Source: Pseudomonas putida
Lineage (GTDB): Bacteria > Pseudomonadota > Gammaproteobacteria > Pseudomonadales > Pseudomonadaceae
Assembly (NCBI RefSeq): GCF_009883635.2
Contig: NZ_CP026115.2
Location: 5,456,001 to 5,520,000, forward strand
Reading direction: 5' to 3'
DNA length: 64,000 bases
Positions 33,055 to 42,264 of this stretch are shown here, one piece after another. A program made the position numbers and the translations under genes. Each line of letters starts with the position of its first letter. The stretch's first letter is position 1. The notes below the pieces were generated by a model. The model did not search any database, had not been told where the DNA came from, and saw nothing but the letters and a program-made list of their open reading frames with translations.

Positions 33055-34080
33055 ATGTCCGCACCTTCCACCAGCCCGCTCGTGCGTGTGCCCTTCGCCG
33101 AGCTGCAAGGGCTGTTGCAAGCGATCTTCCAGCAACACGGCTGCAGCGAAGCGGTGGCTACCGTGCTTGCCCACAACTGCACCAGTGCCCAGCGCGATGG
33201 CGCTCACAGCCATGGCGTGTTTCGTATTCCCGGTTACGTTTCGACCCTGGCCAGTGGCTGGGTCGACGGGCGTGCCACACCGCAGGTAACCGACCTGGCG
33301 CCAGGCTATGTACGCGTGGATGCCGCCGGTGGCTTCGCCCAGCCCGCCCTGGCAGCGGCCCGTGAGTTGCTGGTGGAGAAGGCCCGCAGCGCCGGCATCG
33401 CCGTGCTGGCGATCCACAATTCGCACCATTTCGCTGCGCTGTGGCCGGATGTCGAGCCCTTTGCCGATGAGGGCCTGGTGGCACTGAGCGTGGTCAACAG
33501 CATGACCTGCGTGGTGCCGCACGGTGCGCGCAAACCGTTGTTCGGCACCAACCCGATCGCCTTTGCCGCACCGTGCGCGGGCCATGACCCGATCGTCTTC
33601 GACATGGCCACCAGTGCCATGGCCCATGGCGACGTGCAGATCGCCGCGCGCGCCGGCCAGACACTGCCCGAAGGCATGGGCGTGGATGCCCAGGGCCTGC
33701 CGACCACCGATCCCAAGGCCATTCTCGAAGGCGGCGCGCTGTTGCCGTTTGGCGGGCACAAAGGTTCGGCACTGTCGATGATGGTCGAGTTGCTGGCGGC
33801 GGCGCTGACCGGTGGGCATTTCTCCTGGGAGTTCGACTGGTCGCGGCATCCGGGCGCGAAAACGCCGTGGACCGGGCAACTGATCATCGTCATCGACCCG
33901 AGCAAGGCCGAGGGTAGCCGGTTTGCCCAGCGCAGCCGCGAACTGGTCGAGCACATGCACGCTGCCGGGTTGTCGCGCATGCCGGGCGAGCGCCGCTACC
34001 GCGAGCGGGAAGTGGCCGAGCGCGAAGGGGTGGCCCTGACCGAACAGGAGCTGCAGGGCCTGAGGGCGCTGCTTGGCTGA
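33055..34080 (+). CDS. dpkA: Delta1-piperideine-2-carboxylate reductase, Ldh/malate dehydrogenase 2 family
   Basis: 341 aa, type 2 malate/L-lactate dehydrogenase fold (non-Rossmann). Family marks: 'VLAHNCTSAQRDGAHSHGVFRIPGYV' near residue 40, 'VLAIHNSHHFAALWPDVEPFADEGLV' with the conserved His, 'GARKPLFGTNPIAFAAP' and 'LLPFGGHKGSALSMMVELL'. NADPH-dependent reduction of Delta1-piperideine-2-carboxylate gives L-pipecolate in D-lysine breakdown. AAGGAG lies 7 bases before the ATG. Neighbours amaC and amaD make the same substrate, which supports the name. Confidence 0.88.
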   Translation: MSAPSTSPLVRVPFAELQGLLQAIFQQHGCSEAVATVLAHNCTSAQRDGAHSHGVFRIPGYVSTLASGWVDGRATPQVTDLAPGYVRVDAAGGFAQPALAAARELLVEKARSAGIAVLAIHNSHHFAALWPDVEPFADEGLVALSVVNSMTCVVPHGARKPLFGTNPIAFAAPCAGHDPIVFDMATSAMAHGDVQIAARAGQTLPEGMGVDAQGLPTTDPKAILEGGALLPFGGHKGSALSMMVELLAAALTGGHFSWEFDWSRHPGAKTPWTGQLIIVIDPSKAEGSRFAQRSRELVEHMHAAGLSRMPGERRYREREVAEREGVALTEQELQGLRALLG

Positions 34081-34086
34081 GCCGTT

Positions 34087-34114
34087 GTGCAAAGTTGCAT
34101 AGACAACCTTGCAC
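34087..34114. promoter_or_regulatory. Inverted repeat upstream of amaC
   Basis: GTGCAAAGTTG and CAACCTTGCAC are complementary in 10 of 11 positions, with a 6-base centre. It begins 7 bases after the dpkA stop and lies 83 bases before the amaC start. Either an operator or a hairpin separating the two genes. Confidence 0.45.
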
Positions 34115-34196
34115 TTATGTGATGTTCCTTGGGCCCGACTCCGGGTATCCTCAGGGCAGTCTTTCCGAACTGTCCTGATCCAAGGAGCTGCACGCT

Positions 34197-35393
34197 GTGT
34201 TCAAACATGTCGATGCCTATGCCGGCGACCCGATCCTCTCGTTGATGGAAACCTTCAAGGCCGACCCGCGCGCCGACAAGGTCAACCTGAGCATCGGCCT
34301 GTATTACGATGAGGCCGGTGTGGTGCCGCAGCTGGAAGCGGTGGATGCGGTGGAAAAGCGCATTGCCGGCCAGGCCCATGAAGCCTCGCTGTACCTGCCG
34401 ATGGAAGGCCTGGCCAGCTACCGCCAGGCGATCCAGACGCTGCTGTTCGGTGCCGACCACCCGGCCGTGACCGGCAAGCGCGTGGCCACCGTGCAGACCG
34501 TTGGCGGCTCCGGCGCGCTGAAAGTCGGTGCCGACTTCCTCAAGCGCTACTTCCCGAAGTCGGAAGTCTGGGTCAGCAACCCGACCTGGGACAACCACCG
34601 CGCCATTTTCGAGGGTGCCGGGTTCAAGGTCCACACCTACCCGTACTTCGACCAGGCCAGCCGTGGCGTCGATTTCGACGGCATGCTGCAAGCCCTGCAG
34701 GGCCTGCCGGCCAACAGCATTGTGCTGCTGCATCCGTGCTGCCACAACCCGACCGGTGCCGACCTCGAGCCGGCGCAGTGGCAACAGGTGGTGGAAGTGG
34801 TCAAGGCGCGCCAGCTGATTCCGTTTCTCGACATTGCCTACCAGGGCTTCGGCGAAGGCCTGGTGGAAGACGCCTACGCCATCCGCGAAATGGCCCGTGC
34901 TGGCGTGCCGTGCCTGGTCAGCAACTCGTTCTCCAAGATCTTCTCGCTGTACGGCGAGCGAGTAGGGGGGCTGTCGGTGGTCTGCGACGACGAAGCCACC
35001 ACCCAGAGCGTGCTCGGCCAGCTCAAGGCCACCGTGCGCCGCAACTACTCCAGCCCGCCCAACTTCGGTGCCCAGCTGGTGGCTGGCGTGCTCGGCGATG
35101 CCGCACTCAACGCCCAGTGGGCCGCAGAAGTGGAAGTGATGCGCAAGCGTATCCTCGACATGCGTCAGGCGCTGGTCGATGCCCTGGCGGTGCTGCTGCC
35201 GGGCCAGGACTTCCAGTTCTTCCTGCGCCAGCGCGGCATGTTCAGCTACACCGGCTTCAGTGTCGAGCAGGTGCGTCGCCTGCGTGACGAGTTCGGCGTG
35301 TACCTGATCGACAGCGGCCGGGTGTGCATGTCCGGCCTGCGTCCGGCCAACCTGCAACGGGTTGCCGAGGCCTTCGCCGCAGTACAGAAGTAA
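34197..35393 (+). CDS. amaC: Aromatic/D-lysine aminotransferase, class I fold
   Basis: 398 aa from a GTG start with AAGGAG 9 bases upstream. AspC/TyrB subgroup (I-alpha): '[21 protein letters not shown]' near the N-terminus, '[13 protein letters not shown]' (near residue 180), the pyridoxal phosphate Lys in '[16 protein letters not shown]' (near residue 246) and the substrate-carboxylate Arg in 'MFSYTGFS...CMSGLRP' region. As I recall, its P. putida counterpart amaC transaminates D-lysine to the precursor of Delta1-piperideine-2-carboxylate, feeding DpkA. Sequence alone would also allow tyrosine aminotransferase activity. Confidence 0.87.
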   Translation: MFKHVDAYAGDPILSLMETFKADPRADKVNLSIGLYYDEAGVVPQLEAVDAVEKRIAGQAHEASLYLPMEGLASYRQAIQTLLFGADHPAVTGKRVATVQTVGGSGALKVGADFLKRYFPKSEVWVSNPTWDNHRAIFEGAGFKVHTYPYFDQASRGVDFDGMLQALQGLPANSIVLLHPCCHNPTGADLEPAQWQQVVEVVKARQLIPFLDIAYQGFGEGLVEDAYAIREMARAGVPCLVSNSFSKIFSLYGERVGGLSVVCDDEATTQSVLGQLKATVRRNYSSPPNFGAQLVAGVLGDAALNAQWAAEVEVMRKRILDMRQALVDALAVLLPGQDFQFFLRQRGMFSYTGFSVEQVRRLRDEFGVYLIDSGRVCMSGLRPANLQRVAEAFAAVQK

Positions 35394-35402
35394 GACTGCA
35401 CG

Positions 35403-35422
35403 GGGCCGCTTTGCGGCCCTTT
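35403..35422 (+). terminator. Terminator after amaC
   Basis: GGGCCGC and GCGGCCC around TTT, then TTT, 10 bases after the amaC stop. The stem is short but all G:C. Confidence 0.65.
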
Positions 35423-35503
35423 CGCCGGCAAGCCCGGCTGCCACACCGACCGCGCAGAACTTGAGCCATGCGCTATACCTGTGGGAGCCGCGCTTGCCGG
35501 CGA
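35422..35503. repeat. Paired REP element downstream of amaC
   Basis: TCGCCGGCAAGCCCGGCTGC at 35422 and its imperfect complement ending at 35503 (TGTGGGAGCCGCGCTTGCCG...) form 24-base arms around a 34-base centre. Same REP family as at 46883. Confidence 0.85.
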
Positions 35504-35690
35504 TTGGGCTGAAACGCAGCCCCGGCACAACCCGCTTGTAAAGACAAGTGCAACCACTCCTCGGAAAAGGGCTTCGCAAGTGCAACCTTTCGGTGCACAA
35601 TCGCGCCCCTCTTCCCCGGTTGAGTTGGGCGAATCGTCTAGTTCGCCATTCTCAGCCTGTTGCAGTCTTGCGAGTGGAGCTTCACCCGGA

Positions 35691-36971
35691 ATGAATGAGC
35701 AGGCCCCAAGCGTTGAACAACGCTTTGTAGAATCGACCCCCGCCACCCTCGGCGCCTGGTCGCGTAACGACACCACCTGGATGCTGGGCCTGTTCGGCAC
35801 AGCCATTGGCGCGGGGACCTTGTTCCTGCCGATCAACGCCGGCCTCGGCGGCTTCTGGCCGCTGCTGATACTGGCCGCGCTGGCCTTCCCGATGACCTAT
35901 TTTTCCCACCGTGGCCTGACCCGCTTCGTGCTGTCCGGGCGTAACGGCGGTGACATCACCGAAGTGGTCGAGGAACATTTCGGCATCAAGGCCGGTGCCT
36001 TGATCACCGTGTTGTACTTCTTCGCGATCTTCCCGATCCTGCTCATCTATAGCGTGGCGCTGACCAATACCGTCAGCAGCTTCATGGAGCACCAACTGCA
36101 CATGGCGCCGCCACCGCGGGTCATCCTGTCGTTCGTGCTGATCCTCGGCCTGTTGGCCATCGTGCGCTGCGGCGAGCAGGCCACGGTCAAGGTCATGAGC
36201 CTGCTGGTGTACCCGTTCATCGTCGCCCTGGGGCTGCTCGGCCTGTACCTGATCCCGCACTGGACCGGTGGCATCCTCGACAGCGCCGCCCAGGTGCCGT
36301 CGGGCTCGGCCTTCCTGCACACCCTGTGGCTGGCCATTCCGGTGATGGTGTTCTCGTTCAACCATTCGCCGATCATCTCGGCCTTCGCCGTTGACCAGAA
36401 GCGCAGCTACGGCGAGCACGCCGACCAGCGCAGCGGCCAGATCCTGCGCCGTGCCCACCTGCTGATGGTGGTGATGGTGCTGTTCTTCGTGTTCAGCTGC
36501 GTGCTCACCCTGAGCAGTGCCCAGCTGGCCGAAGCCAAGGCGCAGAACCTGTCGATCCTGTCGTACCTGGCCAACCACTTCAGCAACCCGACCATTGCCT
36601 TTGCCGCGCCGCTGATCGCCTTCGTCGCGATTGCCAAGTCGTTCCTGGGCCACTACATCGGTGCCAGTGAAGGCCTCAAGGGTATCATCGCCAAGACCGG
36701 CGTTCGCCCAGGCGCCAAGACCTTGGACCGTGTGGTCGCCGCGCTGATGCTGGTGGTCTGCTGGATCGTCGCCACCCTCAATCCGAGCATCCTCGGCATG
36801 ATCGAATCGCTGGGTGGGCCGATCCTCGCGGTGCTGCTGTTCTTGATGCCGATGTACGCCATCCGTCGCGTGCCGTCGATGCACAAGTACAGTGGTGTAC
36901 TGTCGAACGCGTTTGTGGTGGTGATCGGCGTGGTTGCACTGACCTCGGTAGTGTACGGCCTGATTGGCTGA
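35691..36971 (+). CDS. Hydroxy/aromatic amino acid permease (HAAAP family)
   Basis: 426 aa from the ATG at 35691 (MNEQAPSVEQ); the upstream open frame runs through a REP repeat and is not coding. About 11 transmembrane helices, starting 'TWMLGLFGTAIGAGTLFLPINAGLGG', which is the hallmark of SdaC/TdcC/TnaB-type proton or sodium symporters, and 'PVMVFSFNHSPIISAFAVDQK' in the middle. Cargo is probably serine, threonine or an aromatic amino acid. Its position after amaC may mean amino acid uptake for that pathway. A good terminator follows. Confidence 0.87.
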   Translation: MNEQAPSVEQRFVESTPATLGAWSRNDTTWMLGLFGTAIGAGTLFLPINAGLGGFWPLLILAALAFPMTYFSHRGLTRFVLSGRNGGDITEVVEEHFGIKAGALITVLYFFAIFPILLIYSVALTNTVSSFMEHQLHMAPPPRVILSFVLILGLLAIVRCGEQATVKVMSLLVYPFIVALGLLGLYLIPHWTGGILDSAAQVPSGSAFLHTLWLAIPVMVFSFNHSPIISAFAVDQKRSYGEHADQRSGQILRRAHLLMVVMVLFFVFSCVLTLSSAQLAEAKAQNLSILSYLANHFSNPTIAFAAPLIAFVAIAKSFLGHYIGASEGLKGIIAKTGVRPGAKTLDRVVAALMLVVCWIVATLNPSILGMIESLGGPILAVLLFLMPMYAIRRVPSMHKYSGVLSNAFVVVIGVVALTSVVYGLIG

Positions 36972-36989
36972 TACGCTGCCTGCAATAAG

Positions 36990-37027
36990 AAAAGTCCGGA
37001 GCACTTGTCGTCATCCGGACTTTTTTT
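36990..37027 (+). terminator. Rho-independent terminator of the permease gene
   Basis: AAAGTCCGGA and TCCGGACTTT around a 13-base loop, followed by further Ts (seven in a row in total). Confidence 0.85.
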
Positions 37028-37136
37028 GTCCACAAGAATTGTCTGGAAATAGAACAATTGCGATGTGCCCATAGGCACCCGGCCGCCTTCATGATTAACT
37101 CAGTGTCCTTTTCAAAACCCGTATAAGGATTTCGTC

Positions 37137-37637
37137 ATGGCTCAAGTCACTCTCAAAGGCGGCCCGGTTCAGGTCAACGGCAACCTGCCACAGGTCGGCG
37201 CTCAAGCTCCAGCTTTCTCCCTGGTAGGTGAGGGCCTGGCTGACAAGTCGCTGAAGGACTACGCCGGCAAGCGCAAGGTGCTGAACATCTTCCCAAGCGT
37301 CGATACCCCGACCTGCGCCACTTCCGTGCGCAAGTTCAACGCCCAGGCCAACGACCTGGCCAACACCGTGGTGCTGTGCATCTCAGCCGACCTGCCATTC
37401 GCCCAGGCGCGCTTCTGCGGTGCTGAAGGCCTGGAGAACGTGAAGAACCTGTCCACCCTGCGCGGTGCCGAGTTCCTGCAGAACTACGGCGTTGCCATCG
37501 CCGACGGCCCGCTGGCCGGCCTGGCTGCCCGCGCCGTGGTGGTACTGGACGAGAACGACAAGGTGCTGCACAGCGAGCTGGTTGGCGAGATCGCCGACGA
37601 GCCGAACTACGAGGCAGCCCTGGCTGTATTGAAGTAA
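37137..37637 (+). CDS. tpx: Thiol peroxidase (atypical 2-Cys peroxiredoxin)
   Basis: 166 aa, the normal Tpx length. The peroxidatic Cys60 is in '[16 protein letters not shown]' and the resolving Cys94 in '[13 protein letters not shown]', the spacing of E. coli Tpx. The N-terminal '[21 protein letters not shown]' is also typical. It reduces hydroperoxides with thioredoxin, likely in the periplasm-facing or cytosolic pool depending on the species; no signal peptide is seen here. Single gene with its own terminator. Confidence 0.96.
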   Translation: MAQVTLKGGPVQVNGNLPQVGAQAPAFSLVGEGLADKSLKDYAGKRKVLNIFPSVDTPTCATSVRKFNAQANDLANTVVLCISADLPFAQARFCGAEGLENVKNLSTLRGAEFLQNYGVAIADGPLAGLAARAVVVLDENDKVLHSELVGEIADEPNYEAALAVLK

Positions 37638-37699
37638 GGACTGCCTGGGGGAGGGTAAAGGAACTCTTCTGCCTGGCCCCTCTCCAAGCAACACCCTGT

Positions 37700-37729
37700 A
37701 ACGGCCCGGAACGCTTTCCGGGCCGTTTT
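37700..37729 (+). terminator. Rho-independent terminator of tpx
   Basis: ACGGCCCGGAA and TTCCGGGCCGT around a 4-base loop, followed by TTTCGTTT. Confidence 0.85.
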
Positions 37730-37861
37730 CGTTTAAAGTTCAACCTTTTGGCAACGTCAGGCAAAGGTAAACCTCTGGTAAAGAGCCTTTGCTAAAACGA
37801 TGCCACTGCTTATCGTTCAATCTCCCCAAGCCGCCATTTCCGAACAAGGTTCGTTCAACCC

Positions 37862-39169
37862 ATGCAAGTGTCCAATTCCCGATCCCCTCGTCGCTGGCTC
37901 GTCGGCCTGCTGATCCTGCTGCTGGTGGCCTTGCTGGCCTGGTGGCTGTGGCCTGCTGCAACGCCTGACCACAAAGCGGCCGGAGGCGGGCGCGGCGGCA
38001 AAGGCGGGGGCATGGGCATGGGTCGGCCAGGCTTCGGTGGCTCCACCGACCCGGTGCCGGTGCGCGTCGAACCGGTGCGGGTTGGCGACTTCCCGCTCTA
38101 CTACAAGGCCCTGGGCACGGTCACCGCGACCAACACGGTGAATGTGCGCAGCCGGGTGGCCGGCGAACTGGTCAAGATCCTCTTCAAGGAGGGCCAGCAG
38201 GTCAAGGCCGGCGACCTGCTCGCCGAAATCGATCCGCGCCCTTACCGCATCGCCCTGCAGCAGGCCGAAGGCACCCTGGCGCAGAACCAGGCGCAGCTTA
38301 AGAATGCCCAGGTCGACCTGGCACGTTATAAAGGCCTGTATGCCCAGGACAGCATCGCCAAGCAGACCCTCGACACCGCCGAAGCCCAGGTTGCGCAGTT
38401 CCAGGGGCTGGTCAAGACCAACCAGGCCCAGGTCAACGATGCCCGCCTGAACCTCGATTTCACCCAGATCCGTGCGCCGATCAACGGCCGCGTGGGCCTG
38501 CGCCAGCTTGACCTGGGCAACCTGGTGGCGGCCAACGACACCACCGCCCTGGTGGTGATTACCCAGACCGAGCCGATCAGTGTCGCCTTCACCTTGCCGG
38601 AAACCGAGCTGAGCACCGTGCTCGAGCGTTACCGCAGCGGCGCGAGCCTGCCGGTCGAGGCCTGGGACCGCACCGACAGCAAACTGCAGTCGACCGGCGT
38701 GCTGGGTAGCATCGACAACCAGATCGACACCACCACCGGGACCCTGAAGTTCAAGGGCCGCTTCGAGAACAAGGACCTGGTCCTGTTCCCCAACCAGTTC
38801 GTCAACGTGCGCCTGCTGGCCGACACCCTCAAGCAGGTGGTGATGGCACCGGCAGCCGCCGTGCAGTTCGGCAACGACGGCACCTTCGCCTATGTGGTCA
38901 ATGACCAGAGCACGGTCAATATCCGCAAGCTCAAGGTCGGCGCCAGCGATGGCCAGAACAGCGTCATCCTTGACGGCCTCAAGGCCGGCGACCGCCTGGT
39001 GCTGGAAGGCACCGACCGCCTGCGTGAAGGCACCAAGGTCGAAGTGGTCGAAGACAGCTCGCAGGTGCCGACTACCCCGGGCCAGCACCTGCAGGGCCAG
39101 GACGCCAAGGGTTCGGCACAGACCGATGAAGCACCTTCGGGCAAAGCGGCAGGCAAGGCGGGCGCATGA
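37862..39169 (+). CDS. mdtA: RND efflux periplasmic adaptor, MdtA type
   Basis: 435 aa. An N-terminal membrane anchor ([19 protein letters not shown], about residues 13-31) and a glycine-rich linker ('[14 protein letters not shown]') precede the lipoyl/barrel-sandwich parts ('[33 protein letters not shown]') and an alpha-hairpin of glutamine/alanine-rich heptads (about 130-200). The beta-barrel and membrane-proximal domains follow. The glycine-rich insert and low-complexity tail are seen in MdtA proteins. First gene of mdtABC-opmB; ATGA overlap with mdtB. Confidence 0.94.
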   Translation: MQVSNSRSPRRWLVGLLILLLVALLAWWLWPAATPDHKAAGGGRGGKGGGMGMGRPGFGGSTDPVPVRVEPVRVGDFPLYYKALGTVTATNTVNVRSRVAGELVKILFKEGQQVKAGDLLAEIDPRPYRIALQQAEGTLAQNQAQLKNAQVDLARYKGLYAQDSIAKQTLDTAEAQVAQFQGLVKTNQAQVNDARLNLDFTQIRAPINGRVGLRQLDLGNLVAANDTTALVVITQTEPISVAFTLPETELSTVLERYRSGASLPVEAWDRTDSKLQSTGVLGSIDNQIDTTTGTLKFKGRFENKDLVLFPNQFVNVRLLADTLKQVVMAPAAAVQFGNDGTFAYVVNDQSTVNIRKLKVGASDGQNSVILDGLKAGDRLVLEGTDRLREGTKVEVVEDSSQVPTTPGQHLQGQDAKGSAQTDEAPSGKAAGKAGA

Positions 39170-42100
39170 ACCTGTCACGCCTGTTCATCCTCCGCCCGGT
39201 CGCCACCACGCTGACCATGCTGGCCATCGTCCTGGCCGGCCTGATCGCCTACAAGCTGCTGCCGGTGTCGGCCTTGCCCCAGGTCGACTACCCGACCATC
39301 CGGGTCATGACCCTGTATCCGGGTGCCAGCCCGCAGGTCATGACCAGTGCGGTCACTGCCCCGCTGGAACGCCAGTTCGGCCAGATGCCGGGCCTCGAGC
39401 AGATGGCGTCGACCAGTTCCGGTGGTGCCTCGGTGCTGACCCTGCGCTTCAGCCTGGACATGAACATGGACGTCGCCGAGCAACAGGTGCAGGCCGCGAT
39501 CAACGCCGCCAGCAACCTGCTGCCCACCGACCTGCCGGCGCCACCGGTGTACAACAAGGTCAACCCGGCCGACACCCCGGTGCTGACCCTGGCCATCACC
39601 AGCAAGACCATGCCGCTGCCCAAGCTCAACGACCTGGTCGATACCCGCGTGGCGCAGAAGCTCGCGCAGATCAGTGGCGTGGGCATGGTCAGCATCGCCG
39701 GCGGCCAGCGCCAGGCGGTGCGGATCAAGGTCAACGTCGATGCGCTGGCGGCCAACGGCCTGAACCTTGACGACGTGCGCACCCTGATCGGCGCGTCCAA
39801 CGTCAACCAGCCCAAGGGCAACTTCGACGGCCCGACCCGGGTGTCGATGCTCGACGCGAACGACCAGCTGCGCTCGCCCGAGGAATACGCCAACCTCATC
39901 CTCGCCTACAACAATGGTGCGCCGCTGCGCCTGAAGGATGTCGCCGAGATCGTTGACGGCGCCGAGAACGAACGCCTGGCCGCCTGGGCCAACCAGAACC
40001 AGGCCGTGCTGCTGAACATCCAGCGCCAGCCGGGTGCCAACGTCATCGAGGTGGTCGACCGCATCAAGCAGATGTTGCCATCGATCACTGACAACCTGCC
40101 GGCCGGCCTCGATGTCTCGGTGCTCACCGACCGCACCCAGACCATCCGCGCGGCCGTCAAGGACGTGCAGCATGAACTGCTGATCGCCATCGTGCTGGTG
40201 GTGATGGTCACCTTCGTGTTCCTGCGCCGCTTCAGCGCCACGATCATTCCCTCGATCGCCGTACCGCTGTCGCTGATCGGCACCTTCGGCGTGATGTACC
40301 TGGCCGGCTTCTCGGTCAACAACCTCACGCTGATGGCACTGACCATCGCCACCGGTTTCGTGGTCGACGACGCCATCGTCATGCTCGAGAACATCTCGCG
40401 CCACATCGAGGAAGGCGAAACGCCGCTGCAGGCAGCGCTGAAGGGCGCCAAACAGATCGGCTTCACCCTGATCTCGCTGACTTTCTCGCTGATCGCCGTG
40501 CTGATCCCGCTGCTGTTCATGGCCGACGTGGTCGGCCGCCTGTTCCGCGAATTCGCCATCACCCTGGCGGTGGCTATCCTGATCTCCCTGGTGGTGTCGC
40601 TGACCCTGACGCCGATGATGTGCGCGCGCCTGCTCAAGCGCGAGCCCAAGGAAGAAGAGCAGGGCCGCTTCTACCGCGCCAGCGGTGCCTGGATCGACTG
40701 GATGATCGAACACTACGGCCGCGGCCTGCAGTGGGTGCTCAAGCACCAGCCGCTGACCCTGCTGGTGGCCGTGGCCACCTTGGCGTTGACCGTGCTGCTG
40801 TACCTGGTGGTGCCCAAGGGCTTCTTCCCCCAGCAGGACACCGGAGTGATCCAGGGTATTTCCGAAGCGCCACAGTCGACCTCGTTCGCCGCCATGAGCG
40901 AACGCCAGCAGGCCCTGAGCAAGGTCATCCTGCAGGACCCGGCAGTGCAGAGCCTGTCGTCCTATATCGGGGTCGATGGCGACAATGCCACGCTCAACAG
41001 CGGCCGCCTGCTGATTAACCTCAAGCCCCACGGCGAACGTGATGTCACCGCCGGTGAAGTGATCAGCCGCCTGCAACCGCAACTCGACAAGCTGGTCGGT
41101 ATCCGCCTGTTCATGCAGCCGGTGCAAGACTTGAGCATCGAGGACCGGGTCAGCCGTACCCAGTACCAGTTCACCCTGTCGTCGCCCGATGCCGAGCTGC
41201 TGGCGCAGTGGAGCGGCAAGCTGGTGCAGGCCCTGCAGGAACGCCCGGAACTGCAGGACGTTGCAAGTGACCTGCAGGACAAGGGCCTGCAGGTGTACCT
41301 GGTGATCGACCGTGACATGGCCAGCCGCCTGGGCATCACCGTGGCGCAAATCACCAACGCTCTGTATGACGCCTTCGGTCAGCGGCAGATTTCCACCATC
41401 TATACCCAGGCCAGCCAGTACCGCGTGGTGCTGCAGGCGCAGGACGCGGCGGTCATCGGCCCGCAGGCGCTGGAGTCGATCCACGTCAAAGCCACTGATG
41501 GCGGCCAGGTGCGGCTGTCGGCGCTGGCGCGTATCGAGCAGCGCCAGGCGCAGCTGGCCATTTCGCACATCGGCCAGTTCCCGGCGGTGACGCTGTCGTT
41601 CAACCTGGCCCATGGTGCGTCGCTGGGCGAGGCGGTCAAGACTATCGAACAGGTGCAGCAGGACATCGGCATGCCGCTCGGCGTGCAGACCCGTTTCCAG
41701 GGCGCTGCCGAAGCCTTCCAGGCTTCGCTGTCGAGCACCTTGCTGCTGATCCTGGCGGCCGTGGTGACCATGTACATCGTGCTGGGCGTGCTCTATGAGA
41801 GCTACATCCACCCGGTGACCATCCTTTCGACCTTGCCGTCGGCGGCGGTCGGCGCCTTGCTGGCGTTGATCCTCAGCGGCAATGACCTGGGTATGATCGC
41901 CATCATCGGCATCATCCTGCTGATCGGCATCGTCAAGAAGAACGCGATCATGATGATCGACTTCGCCCTCGAAGCCGAGCGCAACCAGGGCATGAGCCCG
42001 CGCGATGCGATCTACCAGGCGGCGCTGCTGCGTTTCCGGCCGATCCTGATGACCACCCTGGCCGCGCTGTTCGGCGCCGTGCCGCTGATGCTGGCCACCG

Positions 42101-42264
42101 GTTCCGGTGCCGAACTGCGCCAGCCGCTGGGCCTGGTGATGGTCGGCGGCCTGCTGGTCAGCCAGGTGCTGACACTGTTCACCACGCCCGTCATCTACCT
42201 GTACTTCGACCGCCTGGCCCGCCGCTGGCGCCCGGCCGCTGACGCGCAGCAGGCCGAGGCATGA
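39166..42264 (+). CDS. mdtB: RND multidrug efflux pump subunit MdtB
   Basis: 1032 aa, 12 transmembrane helices with two large periplasmic loops. Starts '[21 protein letters not shown]'. The proton-relay acidic pair in helix 4 is intact ('[14 protein letters not shown]', near residue 406), as is the Lys of helix 10 ('[19 protein letters not shown]', near residue 925). In E. coli MdtB and MdtC form a B2C heterotrimer exporting bile salts, novobiocin and other compounds. Coupled by ATGA overlaps on both sides. Confidence 0.95.
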   Translation: MNLSRLFILRPVATTLTMLAIVLAGLIAYKLLPVSALPQVDYPTIRVMTLYPGASPQVMTSAVTAPLERQFGQMPGLEQMASTSSGGASVLTLRFSLDMNMDVAEQQVQAAINAASNLLPTDLPAPPVYNKVNPADTPVLTLAITSKTMPLPKLNDLVDTRVAQKLAQISGVGMVSIAGGQRQAVRIKVNVDALAANGLNLDDVRTLIGASNVNQPKGNFDGPTRVSMLDANDQLRSPEEYANLILAYNNGAPLRLKDVAEIVDGAENERLAAWANQNQAVLLNIQRQPGANVIEVVDRIKQMLPSITDNLPAGLDVSVLTDRTQTIRAAVKDVQHELLIAIVLVVMVTFVFLRRFSATIIPSIAVPLSLIGTFGVMYLAGFSVNNLTLMALTIATGFVVDDAIVMLENISRHIEEGETPLQAALKGAKQIGFTLISLTFSLIAVLIPLLFMADVVGRLFREFAITLAVAILISLVVSLTLTPMMCARLLKREPKEEEQGRFYRASGAWIDWMIEHYGRGLQWVLKHQPLTLLVAVATLALTVLLYLVVPKGFFPQQDTGVIQGISEAPQSTSFAAMSERQQALSKVILQDPAVQSLSSYIGVDGDNATLNSGRLLINLKPHGERDVTAGEVISRLQPQLDKLVGIRLFMQPVQDLSIEDRVSRTQYQFTLSSPDAELLAQWSGKLVQALQERPELQDVASDLQDKGLQVYLVIDRDMASRLGITVAQITNALYDAFGQRQISTIYTQASQYRVVLQAQDAAVIGPQALESIHVKATDGGQVRLSALARIEQRQAQLAISHIGQFPAVTLSFNLAHGASLGEAVKTIEQVQQDIGMPLGVQTRFQGAAEAFQASLSSTLLLILAAVVTMYIVLGVLYESYIHPVTILSTLPSAAVGALLALILSGNDLGMIAIIGIILLIGIVKKNAIMMIDFALEAERNQGMSPRDAIYQAALLRFRPILMTTLAALFGAVPLMLATGSGAELRQPLGLVMVGGLLVSQVLTLFTTPVIYLYFDRLARRWRPAADAQQAEA

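Noticed and set aside
35481..35690. N-terminal extension of the amino acid permease to 35481
   Set aside because: The extension translates REP DNA and leader sequence; the ATG at 35691 gives the normal family N-terminus.
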